Assembly: GCA_009773455.1 (NCBI GenBank)
Contig: WSXU01000002.1
Location: forward strand, 186,001-250,000
Source of the DNA: Bacteroidota bacterium
GTDB taxonomy: Bacteria; Bacteroidota; Bacteroidia; Bacteroidales; Lentimicrobiaceae
DNA: 64,000 nt
Reading direction: 5' to 3'
The notes beneath the pieces are model-generated. The model had not been told where the DNA came from and searched no databases. It worked only from the letters and a program-made list of their open reading frames with translations. Positions 51,541 through 59,512 of the stretch are shown piece after piece. Positions within the stretch are counted from its first letter, which is position 1; every line of letters begins with the position of its first letter. The position numbers were made by a program, and so were the translations under genes.

Positions 51541-51589
51541 CCTGACTATCAGGACCATAAGTATTTTCGAAATAACCATAATTCGAAAA
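51541..51589. repeat. Two palindromes upstream of the four-helix-bundle gene
   Basis: CCTGA-CTA-TCAGG at 51541-51553, and TTTTCGAA (51564-51571) pairing with TTCGAAAA (51582-51589) across a 10-bp spacer. The second lies 37 bp before the ATG and could be an operator or an RNA hairpin in the leader. Confidence 0.6.
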
Positions 51590-51625
51590 AATTCCGATTT
51601 TAAAAACAATAAAATTCTATTATTT

Positions 51626-51988
51626 ATGGGAAAATATGATTTATCAGAAAGGCTGCTCAATTTTGCAGTAGATGTAATATATTACAGCAGGACGCTTGAA
51701 AACTCAATAGAAAACAGAATAATTAAACACCAGCTGATCAAAGCATCCACTTCCGCGGGCGCTAATTATGAAGAAAGCCAGGGAGCAGCTTCCAACGCGG
51801 ATTTTATTAATAAAGTAAAAATCTCGCTTAAAGAAATGCGGGAAGCAAACTATTGGCTTAAAGTGATTAAAAAGACCAATATATCAGGAAATAAAAATGA
51901 AGAATTAGAGAGATTAACGGATGAATCAGATCAACTCAGAAAAATTCTGGGTGCAATAATTCAAAAGAAAAGTGCTAAAATTCAATAG
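51626..51988 (+). CDS. Four-helix-bundle protein of the S23/IVP family
   Basis: A 120-residue protein of the four-helix-bundle family first seen in intervening sequences of 23S rRNA genes (S23). The sequence has the family pattern: LSERLLNFAVDVIYYSRTL, then IIKHQLIKASTSAGANYEESQGAASNADFINKVKISLKEMREANYWLKVI, and a helical C-terminus with DESDQLRKILGAII. Relatives include Avd of diversity-generating retroelements, but no reverse transcriptase is in this window. The gene is visibly A/T-richer than thiL and uvrC, stands alone between them and is bracketed by inverted heptamer arrays, suggesting a moveable unit. Function unknown; an RNA or DNA role is inferred from family context. Confidence 0.88.
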   Translation: MGKYDLSERLLNFAVDVIYYSRTLENSIENRIIKHQLIKASTSAGANYEESQGAASNADFINKVKISLKEMREANYWLKVIKKTNISGNKNEELERLTDESDQLRKILGAIIQKKSAKIQ

Positions 51989-52013
51989 ATATCTATATCG
52001 GATAAAAGGAAAT

Positions 52014-52052
52014 CTCTTTACTTTGGGCTTTGAACTTTGAGCTTTGAGCTTC
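52014..52052. repeat. Heptamer array abutting uvrC start, right arm of inverted pair
   Basis: Units ctcttta, ctttggg, ctttgaa, ctttgag, ctttgag, then cttc. It ends at the base before the uvrC ATG at 52053. Reverse-complemented, it reads ctcaaag, ctcaaag, ttcaaag, cccaaag, the same words in the same order as the left array at 51288-51322. Confidence 0.9.
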
Positions 52053-53858
52053 ATGATGACTTCTCAAAACATACTTACGATCCTGAAAACCCTCCCGAAC
52101 GACCCCGGGGTGTATCAGTATTACGATAAGGATGGAACCATCATTTATGTGGGGAAGGCAAAAAATCTGAAGAAGAGGGTTATGTCCTACTTCAACAAGG
52201 ACAGTTCACTTCCCGGTAAAGTGAGGGTGCTGGTGGCCCGGATTGCCGATATCCGCTGGATCGCTGTAGAAAGTGAATCGGATGCATTGCTGCTCGAAAA
52301 CAACATGATCAAGGAGTACCAGCCCAGGTATAACATCATGCTGAAAGATGACAAGACCTATCCCTGGATTTGCATAAAAAGTGAACCCTTCCCCCGCGTT
52401 TTCCCTACCCGAAACCTGATCAAAGACGGTAGTGAGTATTTCGGACCCTATGCTTCCGTAAAAATGATGAATACGCTGCTCGACCTGATCAGGCAGCTTT
52501 ACCCCTTGCGCAATTGCGGTCTGAGTCTTACAAGGCAGAACATCAGCGCAGGGAAGTTCAAAGTCTGCCTTGAGTACCACATCGGCAACTGTCTCGGCCC
52601 CTGCGAGGGATTGCAGAATGAAGAGGATTATCTTGAAACCATCAGGGGTATCCGTGGGATCATCAAAGGTAACATCAGTATGGTTAAGAACCAGCTTGCC
52701 GGTCTGATGAAACATTATGCCGAAACTTTTGCCTATGAAAAAGCACAGGTAGTAAAAGAGAAGATTGAACTGCTTGACCGATACCAGAGCAAGTCGCTGG
52801 TGGTCAACCCTTCCATCAACAATGTGGATGTTTTTTCCATCATTGAAGATGAACACTCTGCCTATGTCAATTTCGTAAAGGTAGCCTCAGGTGCCATCAT
52901 ACAGTCGCATACCGTTGAACTGAAAAAGAAACTTGATGAAACCACAGAGGAACTGCTTTCGATGGCCATTGCCGATCTGCATCCCCGTTTCAGCAGCGGA
53001 GCTGCAGAGATCATCGTCCCCATAATGCCGGAATTCAGGTTGCCCGATCTCACATACACCGTCCCGCAAAGGGGGGATAAAAAGCAACTGCTTGAATTGT
53101 CGGAACGCAATGCAAAATATTACCAGCTGGACAAGCAACGCCAGAAAGAACTTGTAGACCCTGAACGACGTACCAAACGTATCCTTGACACCATCAGAAA
53201 GGACCTTGGCCTGAAAGAACTGCCGGCCCATATGGAGTGTTTTGATAATTCAAATATTCAGGGCACCTATCCGGTGGCTGCCATGGTGGTATTCCGGAAT
53301 GCAAGGCCGGAGAAGAAAGATTACAGGCACTTTAATATTAAAACCGTGGAAGGACCCGATGATTTTGCTTCCATGGAAGAAGTTGTGTACCGCCGTTACA
53401 GCCGGCTGCTCGAAGAAGGACAGGAACTTCCGCAACTGGTGATTATTGACGGTGGGAAAGGTCAGCTCAGTTCCGCAATGAATAGCATCGAAAAACTAGG
53501 CCTTAAGGACAGGATCCAGCTGATCGGGATTGCCAAACGGCTCGAAGAACTGTATTTCCCCGGCGATTCACTGCCCCTGCATCTTGACAAAAAGTCAGAG
53601 ACCCTGAAGGTTATCCAGCAGATGCGCGATGAAGCCCATCGTTTTGGGATAACCCACCACCGAAAACGCAGGGAAAAAGGAACCATCAAAACCAGTCTTT
53701 CCGACATTGAGGGCATCGGACCAGCCAATTCCCAGGCTCTGCTGAGGAAATTCAAATCCGTTAAAAACATCAGGCAGGCGTCCTTTGAGGAACTTGAATC
53801 GGCCATTGGGAAATCGAAAGCTGCCATTGTGTTTGGCCATTTCCATCCTGAACAATAA
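52053..53858 (+). CDS. uvrC: UvrABC excinuclease subunit C
   Basis: A 601-residue UvrC. The N-terminal GIY-YIG nuclease domain is seen as DPGVYQYYDKDGTIIYVGKAKNLKKRVMSYF, the UVR motif as AEFAYEKAQVVKEKIELLDRY-like EKAQVVKEKIELL, the RNase H-like domain with ECFDNSNIQGTYPVAAMVVF and LPQLVIIDGGKGQLSSA, and the helix-hairpin-helix at the C-terminus (LSDIEGIGPANSQALLRKF). It makes both incisions in nucleotide excision repair. The start is ATG 52053 (or the next ATG at 52056); the upstream frame only translates the array, which forms the gene's leader. Confidence 0.96.
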   Translation: MMTSQNILTILKTLPNDPGVYQYYDKDGTIIYVGKAKNLKKRVMSYFNKDSSLPGKVRVLVARIADIRWIAVESESDALLLENNMIKEYQPRYNIMLKDDKTYPWICIKSEPFPRVFPTRNLIKDGSEYFGPYASVKMMNTLLDLIRQLYPLRNCGLSLTRQNISAGKFKVCLEYHIGNCLGPCEGLQNEEDYLETIRGIRGIIKGNISMVKNQLAGLMKHYAETFAYEKAQVVKEKIELLDRYQSKSLVVNPSINNVDVFSIIEDEHSAYVNFVKVASGAIIQSHTVELKKKLDETTEELLSMAIADLHPRFSSGAAEIIVPIMPEFRLPDLTYTVPQRGDKKQLLELSERNAKYYQLDKQRQKELVDPERRTKRILDTIRKDLGLKELPAHMECFDNSNIQGTYPVAAMVVFRNARPEKKDYRHFNIKTVEGPDDFASMEEVVYRRYSRLLEEGQELPQLVIIDGGKGQLSSAMNSIEKLGLKDRIQLIGIAKRLEELYFPGDSLPLHLDKKSETLKVIQQMRDEAHRFGITHHRKRREKGTIKTSLSDIEGIGPANSQALLRKFKSVKNIRQASFEELESAIGKSKAAIVFGHFHPEQ

Positions 53859-54123
53859 AATCGTCCTGCCGGTTTATTAAAGTTCAGCAACAGTTCCCAT
53901 TGTTTAACTGCCTGATCATCTGTTTTTCCCACACCGGATCCGACAAAGTATATATCTCTGGTTATCAGAATATTTGATGTTAATTGCGTGTTGATAAAAT
54001 ATTTTACACGCATACCCTGCCGCCCTGAAAATGAGTTACATTCGCAATAAATGAAAGAAATCCGGTCTGTTCAGGAACAGTACATGGATTTTGTGAATTA
54101 TTCTGTCTGCAATCATATTTGTT

Positions 54124-54573
54124 ATGAAAAAGTACTTACCTATATGGGTGTTGATGCTAATGGTTTCTATTGCCATTACTGCAAAGGGTCAGGTTTACAA
54201 TAAGGGGCTTGACAGGCTTTCATCTGAAATAAGAACTGCCTTTGAAAAAAAGTATGCTTCAACAAGTGAAGAAAACTGGGTCAGGGTTGACAATTCCATT
54301 CTAATCTCCTTCAGATCGGGAGATGAATACTATGATGCTTTCTTTGATGAGAAAGGCAAATGGCTGAGAACAGAAACAGCCATCAGGTTTGAACAACTGC
54401 CCAAAAATGTACAGGATAGCCTGAAAACAGGAGAATTCAGCTCCTGGCAGAAAGGAAGTGTTCTTAAGGTTGAATTACCCGGCGCTGCTGAGAATTACCG
54501 GATTTACGTTTACAGCAAGGACTGGAATGAAATGGAGGTGAATTTCGACAAGTCAGGGAAGCGGATCATATAA
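54124..54573 (+). CDS. Secreted PepSY-like protein
   Basis: A 149-residue exported protein. It has a signal peptide (MKKYLPIWVLMLMVSIAITAKGQ), then a PepSY-like/BLIP-type fold pattern: IRTAFEKKYASTSEENWVRVDN, then YYDAFFDEKGKWLRTETAI and FEQLPKNVQDSL. Similar Bacteroidota proteins of the PepSY-like family (putative beta-lactamase-inhibitor-like) act in the periplasm; their function is unknown. It is 53 bp before the PPK2 gene on the same strand. Confidence 0.75.
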   Translation: MKKYLPIWVLMLMVSIAITAKGQVYNKGLDRLSSEIRTAFEKKYASTSEENWVRVDNSILISFRSGDEYYDAFFDEKGKWLRTETAIRFEQLPKNVQDSLKTGEFSSWQKGSVLKVELPGAAENYRIYVYSKDWNEMEVNFDKSGKRII

Positions 54574-54626
54574 CAAAACCCCTGATTACACGTTTTTGCG
54601 GTACCCAATTAACAACCCTTTACCGG

Positions 54627-55385
54627 ATGAAGAACCTCAGCAGGCACGAAGACCGCTACAAGGCAGAGATGAGGGATCTGCAGATAGAGCTGATCAAGTT
54701 GCAGAAATGGATCCAGGATCAGCAACTCCGGCTGGCCATCATCTTTGAGGGGCGCGATACTGCAGGTAAAGGTGGAGCGATTTACCGGTTTACCCGATAC
54801 CTGAATCCAAGGGCCATGCGGGTAGTAGCGCTTCCCAAACCCAATGAGGTAGAGAAAGGTCAGTGGTACTTCCAGCGCTACATCAAAGAGCTTCCCAACC
54901 CGGGAGAAATCGTATTTTTTGATCGCAGCTGGTATAACCGGGCGGTGGTTGAACCGGTGATGGGCTTCTGTACCAGGGAGCAATATGAGCTTTTCCTGAA
55001 ACAGGCCCCGGTTTTCGAACAGATGCTCCTCGACGACGGCATCATGCTGATCAAATTCTGGTTCTCCATCGATATAAAAGAGCAGAAGGTCCGGATTGAG
55101 GACCGTATTCAGAATCCGCTGAAAATGTGGAAACTCAGCACGGTGGATCTGAAAGCCCAGCAGATGTGGGACGAATTCACCAATTTCAAGAATGAAATGT
55201 TCCAGCACACACACAGTGCCGAAAACCCCTGGGTGATAGTCAAGGGCAACCACAAGCCCACCGCCCGCATCGAAGCCATGCGGTATTTGCTTGCTAAAAT
55301 TGACTATCCCGAAAAAAGCGAAGCAAAGGTATCCTTCACACCCAATCCGGAGATCATTAATGTTTTCGATCCCTCTACGGTCTGA
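54627..55385 (+). CDS. Polyphosphate kinase 2 family protein
   Basis: A 252-residue PPK2. The Walker A motif is FEGRDTAGKGGAI at 40-52, Walker B with the conserved FFDRSWYNRAVVEPVMGFC at 98-116, and the lid region is KEQKVRIEDRIQNPLKMWKLSTVDL. Single-domain PPK2 enzymes phosphorylate ADP or GDP (class I) with polyphosphate; class is not certain, but this core length and the lid sequence fit class I. It may be co-transcribed with the PepSY-like gene. Confidence 0.93.
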   Translation: MKNLSRHEDRYKAEMRDLQIELIKLQKWIQDQQLRLAIIFEGRDTAGKGGAIYRFTRYLNPRAMRVVALPKPNEVEKGQWYFQRYIKELPNPGEIVFFDRSWYNRAVVEPVMGFCTREQYELFLKQAPVFEQMLLDDGIMLIKFWFSIDIKEQKVRIEDRIQNPLKMWKLSTVDLKAQQMWDEFTNFKNEMFQHTHSAENPWVIVKGNHKPTARIEAMRYLLAKIDYPEKSEAKVSFTPNPEIINVFDPSTV

Positions 55386-55428
55386 CAAAAACCTGTGCTG
55401 CCTGTTGTATTAAAGATTCACAATGCCA

Positions 55429-56400
55429 TCAACGGAAAATGAACACCCGGGGCATCTCTCCCTTTTTCACATATCCCCTGAACATTCCGGAAGTATTGAA
55501 AGGCATTGACAGATTACCCTCCTTATCCAATGCGATCAGTCCGCCGTTTGCTCCCATGGATTTAAGTTTCTCATTGATGATATACCCGGCAGTCTTTTCA
55601 AGGGTCTCACCCAGGTAAAGCATCCTGGCAGATACATCAAAAGCCACAGAATTACGGATAAAATACTCTCCGTGCCCGGTACATGAAACAGCACAACTTT
55701 CGTTGTTTGCGTAAGTACCTGCACCGATGATGGGGGAATCACCGATGCGGCCGTATTTCTTATAAACCATGCCACCGGTTGATGTTGCTGCTGCAAGATT
55801 ACCGTTCTGATCAAGGGCAACTGCACCAACGGTACCTTTCCGGCCATCCTTCTCAATCTTTGCCTTCACCCTCAGGTACTCCTGCCAGCTCTCATCGGTG
55901 TAAAAATATGACGGATCGACCATTTCCAGTCCCTGAATGCGGGCAAACTCCTCCGCTCCCCGGCCGGCCATCATTACGTGGACGGAAGAATCCATCACCC
56001 TCCGGGCGGCTTCAACCGGACTTTTAATGGTCATCACCCCAGCCACGGCACCGGCTTTCAGGGTTTTCCCATCCATGATGGATGCATCCAGTTCATTTTT
56101 ACCTTCTGCATTGAACACAGCGCCTTTGCCTGCATTAAACAGGGGACATTCTTCCATCAACTGCACAGCAGCAACAACAGCATCGAGGGCATTGCCACCG
56201 GATGCCAGGATTTTTTCACCTTCCGTCAACGCTTCTGTAAGCTTCTGCTCATAAAGACCCTGTTTTTCAGGGGTGATTCTTTCGGGTGTAATGTTTCCGG
56301 CACCGCCATGGATCACCAGCACATATCCGGGCCTTTGGGCATGGGTGGTGTTTGCCAGGAGTGTGATTGCTATTGCAAAAAAGTAAAAAAGCTTCTTCAT
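55429..56400 (-). CDS. Isoaspartyl peptidase / L-asparaginase (Ntn hydrolase), exported
   Basis: A 323-residue type 2 asparaginase. It has a signal peptide (MKKLFYFFAIAITLLANTTHAQ). The N-terminal HGGAGNITPE and the autoproteolytic site before the nucleophile Thr190 (RKGTVGAVALDQNGNLAAATSTGG) are intact; ATSTGGMVYKKYGRIGDSPIIGAGTYAN is the family signature. It splits itself into two chains and hydrolyses isoaspartyl dipeptides or asparagine. The signal peptide places it in the periplasm. It is convergent with the PPK2 gene. Confidence 0.93.
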   Translation of the reverse strand: MKKLFYFFAIAITLLANTTHAQRPGYVLVIHGGAGNITPERITPEKQGLYEQKLTEALTEGEKILASGGNALDAVVAAVQLMEECPLFNAGKGAVFNAEGKNELDASIMDGKTLKAGAVAGVMTIKSPVEAARRVMDSSVHVMMAGRGAEEFARIQGLEMVDPSYFYTDESWQEYLRVKAKIEKDGRKGTVGAVALDQNGNLAAATSTGGMVYKKYGRIGDSPIIGAGTYANNESCAVSCTGHGEYFIRNSVAFDVSARMLYLGETLEKTAGYIINEKLKSMGANGGLIALDKEGNLSMPFNTSGMFRGYVKKGEMPRVFIFR

Positions 56401-56487
56401 AATGAACGGAATTAGAATGATTATGCATGAATTATATTTAATCTGTTGTGTGATTGAGTTGTTATACTACTGACTATGAGTTATATT

Positions 56488-56677
56488 GAGCGATTCCGAT
56501 AGCTGTCGGATCCGCTCAGGATGACTGCCAGTCCGAACGAAGTCGAAGACATACGCCCTTAACATAACGACATTAAAACGTAAACCCTGACTGCCGTTTT
56601 ACCCGCCAAAGGTGGGCGGGCAGGCTGTAAATTCGTCATTCGTCATTCGTCATTTTTACCCTGAGCTTGTCGAAGGG
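56488..56677. repeat. Cluster of palindromes and an ATTCGTC heptamer array
   Basis: From left to right: GAGCG..CGCTC inverted repeat around ATTCCGA/TCGGAT (56488-56517); GAACGAAGTCGAAGAC-like element (56523-56540); CCCGCC..GGCGGG hairpin (56602-56620); attcgtc three times plus attttta (56631-56658); CCCTGAGCTTGTCGAAGGG palindrome (56659-56677). The last ends 2 bp from the TauE-like gene stop codon. Confidence 0.8.
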
Positions 56678-56679
56678 CG

Positions 56680-57453
56680 TCATTCAAACATCCCCCGGAT
56701 GTCGATAATCCCGAACAAATCGGCCGAAGTAACCAGGATGATTACGATGATAAACCAGCGGATAAAGTTGGCTCCCCAGGTAACGGCATAGCGCGAAGCT
56801 ACAAATGCACCGATGATATTTCCTATGGAATGGATAAGCCCGAATTGCCAGTTGACTTTGTCATTGTAAATAAATACAGCAAGAGCAAAAATGGTATAAA
56901 GCAATACCACAAAGACCTTAATGGCATTGGCCCTTACCAGATCGTATCCGGCACCCAGCACAATTCCGGCAAGCAGAAAATAGCCCACCCCAACCTGTAC
57001 AAAGCCTCCATAAATGCCTATGACAAAGAAGATCAGCATCTGCAGCGGACTGACTTTTTTCAATTGCAGTGCTTTTTGACCTTTCAGCCATTTATCGGGA
57101 TCAGTGATGATGAAAACAATCATCATCAGCATAACCACAGCTATGGCCTTGCGGAAGGTGGCTTCATCAATCTGTACCGATAACTGGGCTCCGATGATGG
57201 AACCAATCACAGTGGGAATGGAAAGCCACAATGCTTTTCTTGTATCCAGTAATTTCTTCTGCCTGAAAGTTGTTACCGAAGTGAGGTTCTGAAGAATCAC
57301 CGCGATACGGTTGGTTCCGTTGGCAATGTCGGCAGGCAGACCCATAAACATGAACAACGAAAGTGAAATGATGGTACCACCACCCGCCAGGGTATTGATA
57401 AACCCGACAAAAACACCGGAAACGATCAGGGCGATGACTTCGAGGCTGGACAT
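56680..57453 (-). CDS. Sulfite exporter TauE/SafE family permease
   Basis: A 257-residue membrane protein of the TauE/SafE (DUF81) family with about eight helices. The N-terminal repeat VIALIVSGVFVGFINTLAGGGTIISLSL and the second repeat LIFFVIGIYGGFVQVGVGYFLLAGIVL, both with the GGG/GxG loops, are characteristic. It may export a sulfur-containing or organic anion; the substrate is unknown. The ATG at 57453 was chosen because a TACCTTTG promoter element follows upstream; the longer frame translates a heptamer array. Confidence 0.88.
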   Translation of the reverse strand: MSSLEVIALIVSGVFVGFINTLAGGGTIISLSLFMFMGLPADIANGTNRIAVILQNLTSVTTFRQKKLLDTRKALWLSIPTVIGSIIGAQLSVQIDEATFRKAIAVVMLMMIVFIITDPDKWLKGQKALQLKKVSPLQMLIFFVIGIYGGFVQVGVGYFLLAGIVLGAGYDLVRANAIKVFVVLLYTIFALAVFIYNDKVNWQFGLIHSIGNIIGAFVASRYAVTWGANFIRWFIIVIILVTSADLFGIIDIRGMFE

Positions 57454-57471
57454 AGAGGGCGGTTGGTGGAG

Positions 57472-57479
57472 CAAAGGTA
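57472..57479 (-). promoter_or_regulatory. Predicted -7 element of the TauE-like gene
   Basis: On the minus strand TACCTTTG, 19 bp before the start codon. Confidence 0.55.
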
Positions 57480-57490
57480 GGTAAGCCTGA

Positions 57491-57674
57491 AGTAAAAAGT
57501 TAAAAGTAAAAAGTAAAAAGTTCAAACTCCTCTCTGTTTATGGGTTCAATGGCTGCAAAGTTCTGTAGCCTTCGGCTGTTTAAAGGTTCAAAAACTGCTG
57601 TATGAAAAAAGCCATGCTCCCCTGGATTCCAGATTCTTTATTCATTATTCTTTCATCGTAATTCGTAATTCTAA
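57491..57674. repeat. Two heptamer arrays between divergent genes
   Basis: Block one, 57491-57525: agtaaaa, agttaaa, agtaaaa, agtaaaa, agttcaa (same family as 44114). Block two, 57633-57674: attcttt, attcatt, attcttt, catcgta, attcgta, attctaa (same family as 2240). Between them a copy of the GAAC-rich repeat of 33828 lies inverted at 57544-57593. Confidence 0.9.
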
Positions 57675-57699
57675 AATATCCCACCACATTGAGGATTTC

Positions 57700-57707
57700 T
57701 ATCTTTG
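57700..57707 (+). promoter_or_regulatory. Predicted -7 element of the nucleoside-recognition gene
   Basis: TATCTTTG, 21 bp before the TTG start at 57728. It excludes an upstream in-frame TTG at 57689 as the start. Confidence 0.5.
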
Positions 57708-57727
57708 CACAACTAAAAACACCCCGT

Positions 57728-58705
57728 TTGAAAATTTCAAACATCACCCGAAGACTTAACCGCTGCATAAAAACGGCACTGCCCAAAGGCCTGAAAACCG
57801 CCTGGTGGCTGATAAAGATAACTGTTCCGGTTTCATTCGGGGTTATGCTGCTTGATTATTTCGGATTGTTATACCTGATTGCAGGATATACAAGTCCGGT
57901 ATTTAACCATCTCGGATTACCCGGAGTATCAGCCGTTGTGTTTATCACCAGTATTTTTACCAATGTCTACTCTGTAGTGGCCATCCTGGCCATGCTTGAC
58001 CTTCCGGTGCGGGAAGGAACCATCCTGGCTGCCATGTGCCTGGTTTCGCATGGATTTCTCATCGAATCAGCTGTTATGAAAAGAACCGGGTCGTCTGTTG
58101 TAAGGATGGTGATCCTGCGACTTACCGGCAGTTTTATTGTTGCGTGGTTGCTGAATCTTCTGATGCCAGGAACAATGTCAACCGAAACCATTACCATCGC
58201 GGCAACACAACCTGATTTTATTTCAGCACTGCTTCATTGGTTTACCTCGATTACATCAACCGTAATCAAGATCCTCATTCTGGTGAATTTACTATTGATA
58301 TTTCAACAGATCCTGGAGGAATTCGGAATGATTGGTGCCATCAACAAGCCTCTTTCTCCTTTGATGAAAGTGTTTGGGTTGCCCGGCAGCACCACCCTTT
58401 CATGGGTTGTTGCCAACCTGATCGGCCTGGCGTACGGCTCGGCAATCATGATCGACCAGAGCGAAAAAGGCAGAATGAGCCGCGAAGATGCAGACCTGCT
58501 GAACCATCATGTGGCTGTTTCGCATTCACAACTGGAAGATCCGCTGTTGTTCGTTACCCTGGGTTATACCCTGCACTGGCTGATCTGGCCCAGAATTCTT
58601 GTGGGGATGCTGGCGGTATGGCTGAGAAAAGGGGAGCTGAAAGTAAAAAGTCTAAAGCCTGCCTGTCGGCAGACAGGTAAAAAAACTAAAGATAGTTTCG
58701 CCTGA
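57728..58705 (+). CDS. Nucleoside-recognition (Gate) domain membrane protein
   Basis: A 325-residue membrane protein with about eight helices. The first half has WWLIKITVPVSFGVMLLDYFGLLYLIAGYTSPVFNHLGLPGVSAVV and the Gate-domain patterns; the second has ALLHWFTSITSTVIKILILVNLLLIFQQILEEFG. Proteins of this class resemble spore-maturation and nucleoside-transport proteins; their function is open. The final 25 residues (KVKSLKPACRQTGKKTKDSFA) are encoded by a heptamer/palindrome insertion at 58643-58690. A TTG start is used. Confidence 0.8.
   Translation: MKISNITRRLNRCIKTALPKGLKTAWWLIKITVPVSFGVMLLDYFGLLYLIAGYTSPVFNHLGLPGVSAVVFITSIFTNVYSVVAILAMLDLPVREGTILAAMCLVSHGFLIESAVMKRTGSSVVRMVILRLTGSFIVAWLLNLLMPGTMSTETITIAATQPDFISALLHWFTSITSTVIKILILVNLLLIFQQILEEFGMIGAINKPLSPLMKVFGLPGSTTLSWVVANLIGLAYGSAIMIDQSEKGRMSREDADLLNHHVAVSHSQLEDPLLFVTLGYTLHWLIWPRILVGMLAVWLRKGELKVKSLKPACRQTGKKTKDSFA
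58643..58690. repeat. Heptamer plus CCTGTC-GGCA-GACAGG palindrome inside a gene 3' end
   Basis: Units gtaaaaa, gtctaaa (58643-58656), then the palindrome with arms CCTGTC (58662-58667) and GACAGG (58672-58677), then gtaaaaa, aactaaa (58677-58690). The element is read through as codons for PACRQTGK and flanking lysine-rich residues. The gene ends 15 bp later. Confidence 0.8.
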
Positions 58706-58820
58706 AGTTCTGCTGCCTGCGCTGATTGTAGGATCAAACTTTGTTGCATCGCTTAATCGGGATAAAATAAGTGGATGTGCTGCGAGTCCCCGCGAATGGA
58801 GTCCTACGGTCAATATAGCA

Positions 58821-59402
58821 TCATTCCAACATTCCAATATCTTTCTTCAGCGCTTCTATATCTATGATTTTTAACTGATTCAGGATCCCCGGGAACAAAC
58901 TTTTATGATAGCCGAAACCTCCGTTCAGAAATTCCTCAATGGCCTCCTCCCTGGTCCAGCCGCATTTGACCATCCTGTAAACGGCAACCAGACATCCTGT
59001 CCTGTCTGAACCGTGCAGGCAATGCACAAGAACCGGCTTTTCTGATTTCAGCAAAAGGTCCATTCCTGAAACGATATCATCATAGGAAATATCAGCGGCA
59101 TTCATTTTAAAATGCTTTAGAAGCAAACCGGTATTTTTAGCTTCATGGTCGTCATTTCTGAATTGCCGGAGGTTAACTACAGTCCTGATTCCAAGGCTGT
59201 CAAGTATCTTCATTTCAGGACTGCCGGGCTGCTCCGATCTGTAAATATCATTGTCGACTTTATACAGATTTTCAAAACCATTCAATTCAACCTTTTTAGC
59301 CCATAATTCCGGCCTGACGGTCAACACAGGGTTTTGAACCTGACATGCAGTCATCAGACTCAGAAATACTATGGAAACCGAAATTTTGAATAGTATTTTC
59401 AT
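58821..59402 (-). CDS. Lipoprotein with dual-specificity/tyrosine phosphatase domain
   Basis: A 193-residue lipoprotein; the lipobox is LMTAC with Cys20. The phosphatase P-loop is HCLHGSDRTG, with nucleophile Cys128 and Arg134, and the general acid could be one of the Asp residues in DISYDD. The upstream part VDNDIYRSEQPGSPEMKIL and LGIRTVVNLRQF is typical of the DSP family that includes bacterial protein-tyrosine phosphatases and Siw14-like enzymes. An exported phosphatase of this type could act on phosphoinositides, phosphotyrosine or inositol polyphosphates. The start at 59402 gives a standard lipoprotein signal. Confidence 0.88.
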   Translation of the reverse strand: MKILFKISVSIVFLSLMTACQVQNPVLTVRPELWAKKVELNGFENLYKVDNDIYRSEQPGSPEMKILDSLGIRTVVNLRQFRNDDHEAKNTGLLLKHFKMNAADISYDDIVSGMDLLLKSEKPVLVHCLHGSDRTGCLVAVYRMVKCGWTREEAIEEFLNGGFGYHKSLFPGILNQLKIIDIEALKKDIGMLE

Positions 59403-59512
59403 ACATTTTTTGATCAAGAAAAATGTCCAGTCTGACAAAACCCGCTCAATGTCACATATCCTCTGGTCACCCTATATCTTTCATGGAACCATTTGCCGAT
59501 CCCCCGGTTCGA

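Noticed and set aside
51626-51988. S23 gene as Avd of a diversity-generating retroelement
   Set aside because: No reverse transcriptase, template repeat or variable repeat is seen in the window.
54609-55388. 259-residue open frame on the minus strand over the PPK2 gene
   Set aside because: PPK2 on the plus strand has all catalytic motifs; the antisense frame shows no domain and no promoter.
57454-57525. 24-residue N-terminal extension of the TauE-like protein
   Set aside because: It translates an AGTAAAA array and lies upstream of the TACCTTTG element at 57472-57479.
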